Assembly (NCBI RefSeq): GCF_003851725.1
Contig: NZ_BHYL01000070.1
Location: 1-43,728, forward strand
Source: Cellulomonas algicola
Lineage (GTDB): Bacteria; Actinomycetota; Actinomycetes; Actinomycetales; Cellulomonadaceae
DNA: 43,728 nt
Direction of reading: 5' to 3'
In this document: positions 42,639 to 43,728 of the stretch, piece after piece
Position numbering within the stretch: the first letter of the stretch is position 1
Layout of the letters: each line of letters opens with the position of its first letter
Made by a program: the position numbers and the translations under genes
The notes under the pieces: model-generated
Seen by the model: only the letters and a program-made list of their open reading frames with translations
Database searches by the model: none
What the model was told of the DNA's origin: nothing

Positions 42639-43728
42639 TCAGAGCGGCCCGACGGCCGTCACGCGGAGCTGCACCTCGCCCGTCTCGTCCGAGCCCGCCA
42701 GGTCGACGACGGCGTCGACCCGCCAGTCGTGGTCGCCCTCGGGGTCGTCGAGCAGCTGCCGGACCTGCCACGTCGTCGGGGTCGCCGTCACCTGGAAGAG
42801 CGCCGGTCCGCGTGCCGCCGGCCCGGTGAGGACCTCGTCGTGGTCGTCGTAGAACGGGTCGAGCGCCTCGGCCCAGCGGTCCGACGTCCACGGCGTGCCC
42901 TCGTCGTCGCGGTCCCCGAGCGCGGCGAGCGGGTCGTACGCCTCCCGGGCGAGCAGCTCGACGCGGCGGAACAGCGCGCCGCGGACCAGCGCGCGGAAGA
43001 CCCGCGGGTTGGCGGTGATCGGCTCGGGGGTGTCGTCGTCGGTGCCGCCGGGCGCGTCGGCGCCGGGCTCGTCGAGCGGGTTCGACAGGCGCTCCCACTC
43101 GTCGAGCAGGCTCGAGTCCGTGCGGCGGACCAGGTCGCCGAGCCACTCGACGATCTCCCACAGCTCCTCGGTGCGGGCGTCCTCGGGGACCGTCTGGCGC
43201 AGCGCGCGGTACGCGTCGGCGAGGTAGCGCAGCAGCACGCCCTCCGTGCGGTCGAGCTGGTAGTGCGACACGTACTCGGCGAACGTCATCGCCTTCTCGT
43301 GCATCTCGCGCACGACCGACTTGGGCGACAGCGCGAGGTCGGCGACCCACGGGTTGGTCTGCCGGTAGGTCGTGAACGCGGCCTCCAGCAGCTCCGCGAG
43401 CGGCTTCGGGTACGTGACGTCCTCGAGCAGCGCCATGCGCTCGTCGTAGTCGAGGCCGTCGGCCTTCATCGCGGCGACGGCCTCGCCGCGGGCGCGGTTC
43501 TCCTGCGCCGCGAGCACCTGGCGCGGGTCGTCGAGCGTCGCCTCGAGGACCGAGACCACGTCGTGCGCGTACGCCGGGTCGTCGCGGTCGAGCAGGTCGA
43601 GCGCGGCGTACGCGAACGGCGACAGCGCCTGGTTGAGCGCGAAGTTCGCGGGCAGGTCCTGCGTCAGACGGACCGCGCGGCGGCGGCCGTGGGGCGCCGA
43701 CCGGTCCTCGACCCCCGGCCGCTCGACC
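42639..43728 (-). CDS. DEAD/DEAH-box helicase with DUF3516, C-terminal part
   Basis: The window ends inside this gene; the frame stays open to base 43728 and the N-terminal helicase core lies outside. The visible 363 residues match the C-terminal region of DUF3516 helicases: RLTQDLPANFALNQALSPFAYAALDLL, VVSVLEATLDDPRQVLAAQ, MKADGLDYDERMALLEDVTYPKPLAELLEAAF, YQLDRTEGVLLRYLADAYRALRQTVP and WGD-like ends. The protein is probably an RNA helicase. An internal GTG at 43559 is not the real start, because the homology continues upstream of it. Confidence 0.87.
   Translation of the reverse strand, partial: VERPGVEDRSAPHGRRRAVRLTQDLPANFALNQALSPFAYAALDLLDRDDPAYAHDVVSVLEATLDDPRQVLAAQENRARGEAVAAMKADGLDYDERMALLEDVTYPKPLAELLEAAFTTYRQTNPWVADLALSPKSVVREMHEKAMTFAEYVSHYQLDRTEGVLLRYLADAYRALRQTVPEDARTEELWEIVEWLGDLVRRTDSSLLDEWERLSNPLDEPGADAPGGTDDDTPEPITANPRVFRALVRGALFRRVELLAREAYDPLAALGDRDDEGTPWTSDRWAEALDPFYDDHDEVLTGPAARGPALFQVTATPTTWQVRQLLDDPEGDHDWRVDAVVDLAGSDETGEVQLRVTAVGPL

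Overview
The window is 43.7 kb of very GC-rich DNA (by eye well above 70% G+C, with third codon positions almost always G or C) and carries typical high-GC Gram-positive gene families: a DUF3516 helicase, a PknH-like sensor-domain protein, DUF6069 and DUF2306 membrane proteins, an AMIN-like lipoprotein, and a ROK-controlled sugar locus without its own ABC ATPase. It looks like chromosomal DNA of an actinobacterium, probably a Cellulomonas-like member of the Micrococcales; the genus is an inference. I see no rRNA, tRNA, CRISPR array, insertion sequence or prophage.

Layout. 1-2020: an Escherichia-type ilvD. 2070-5886 (minus): an acetyltransferase, a single-TM protein and a GGDEF-EAL protein. 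6098-6796: a Phd-VapC toxin-antitoxin pair with a perfect 16-bp operator. 6847-8568: a second ilvD of the mycobacterial/plant type. 8621-9387 (minus): a membrane protein and winged-helix regulator pair. 9527-17994: a sugar island in which a ROK repressor diverges from GH36 alpha-galactosidase, binding protein, two permeases and a GH13 alpha-glucosidase. 18051-26806: an AMIN-like lipoprotein, two ABC exporters (the second followed by a NarL-type two-component system), a DUF2306 protein, a flavin/PNPOx-fold protein and a secreted AMIN-like protein. 26892-36714: the branched-chain amino-acid block, with an attenuated ilvBNC operon, leuB, ilvE and an attenuated cimA, interrupted by an ASCH protein and two small genes. 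36805-43728: a PknH-like sensor protein, a lipoate-protein ligase homologue, two DUF202 proteins, a small ORF, YggS-like and YbaK proteins, YccF, a VIT-family transporter with a putative iron box, and the C-terminal part of a DUF3516 helicase cut by the window end.

How the genes work together. ilvBNC, two ilvD genes, ilvE, leuB and cimA cover nearly all of isoleucine and valine synthesis, including the threonine-independent citramalate route to 2-oxobutyrate; leuA, leuCD and ilvA are not here. Two of these units begin with short leader ORFs rich in Ile/Leu/Val or Ile codons followed by intrinsic terminators, i.e. apparent ribosome-mediated attenuators. The sugar island would import an alpha-galactoside, remove galactose with GH36 and cleave the remaining alpha-glucoside with GH13, under a ROK repressor with two identical-pattern operators 74 bp apart.

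A window-wide regulatory habit is that many genes lack a Shine-Dalgarno sequence and instead have a TANNNT-like hexamer exactly 6-7 nt before the start codon, as expected for leaderless mRNAs; both attenuator leader ORFs fit this pattern. The most interesting items are the cimA leader (leaderless, without an obvious antiterminator), the ilvBNC leader, the ROK operator pair, and a VIT-family transporter that lacks most of the cytosolic metal-binding domain yet has DtxR/IdeR-like boxes upstream of its promoter.
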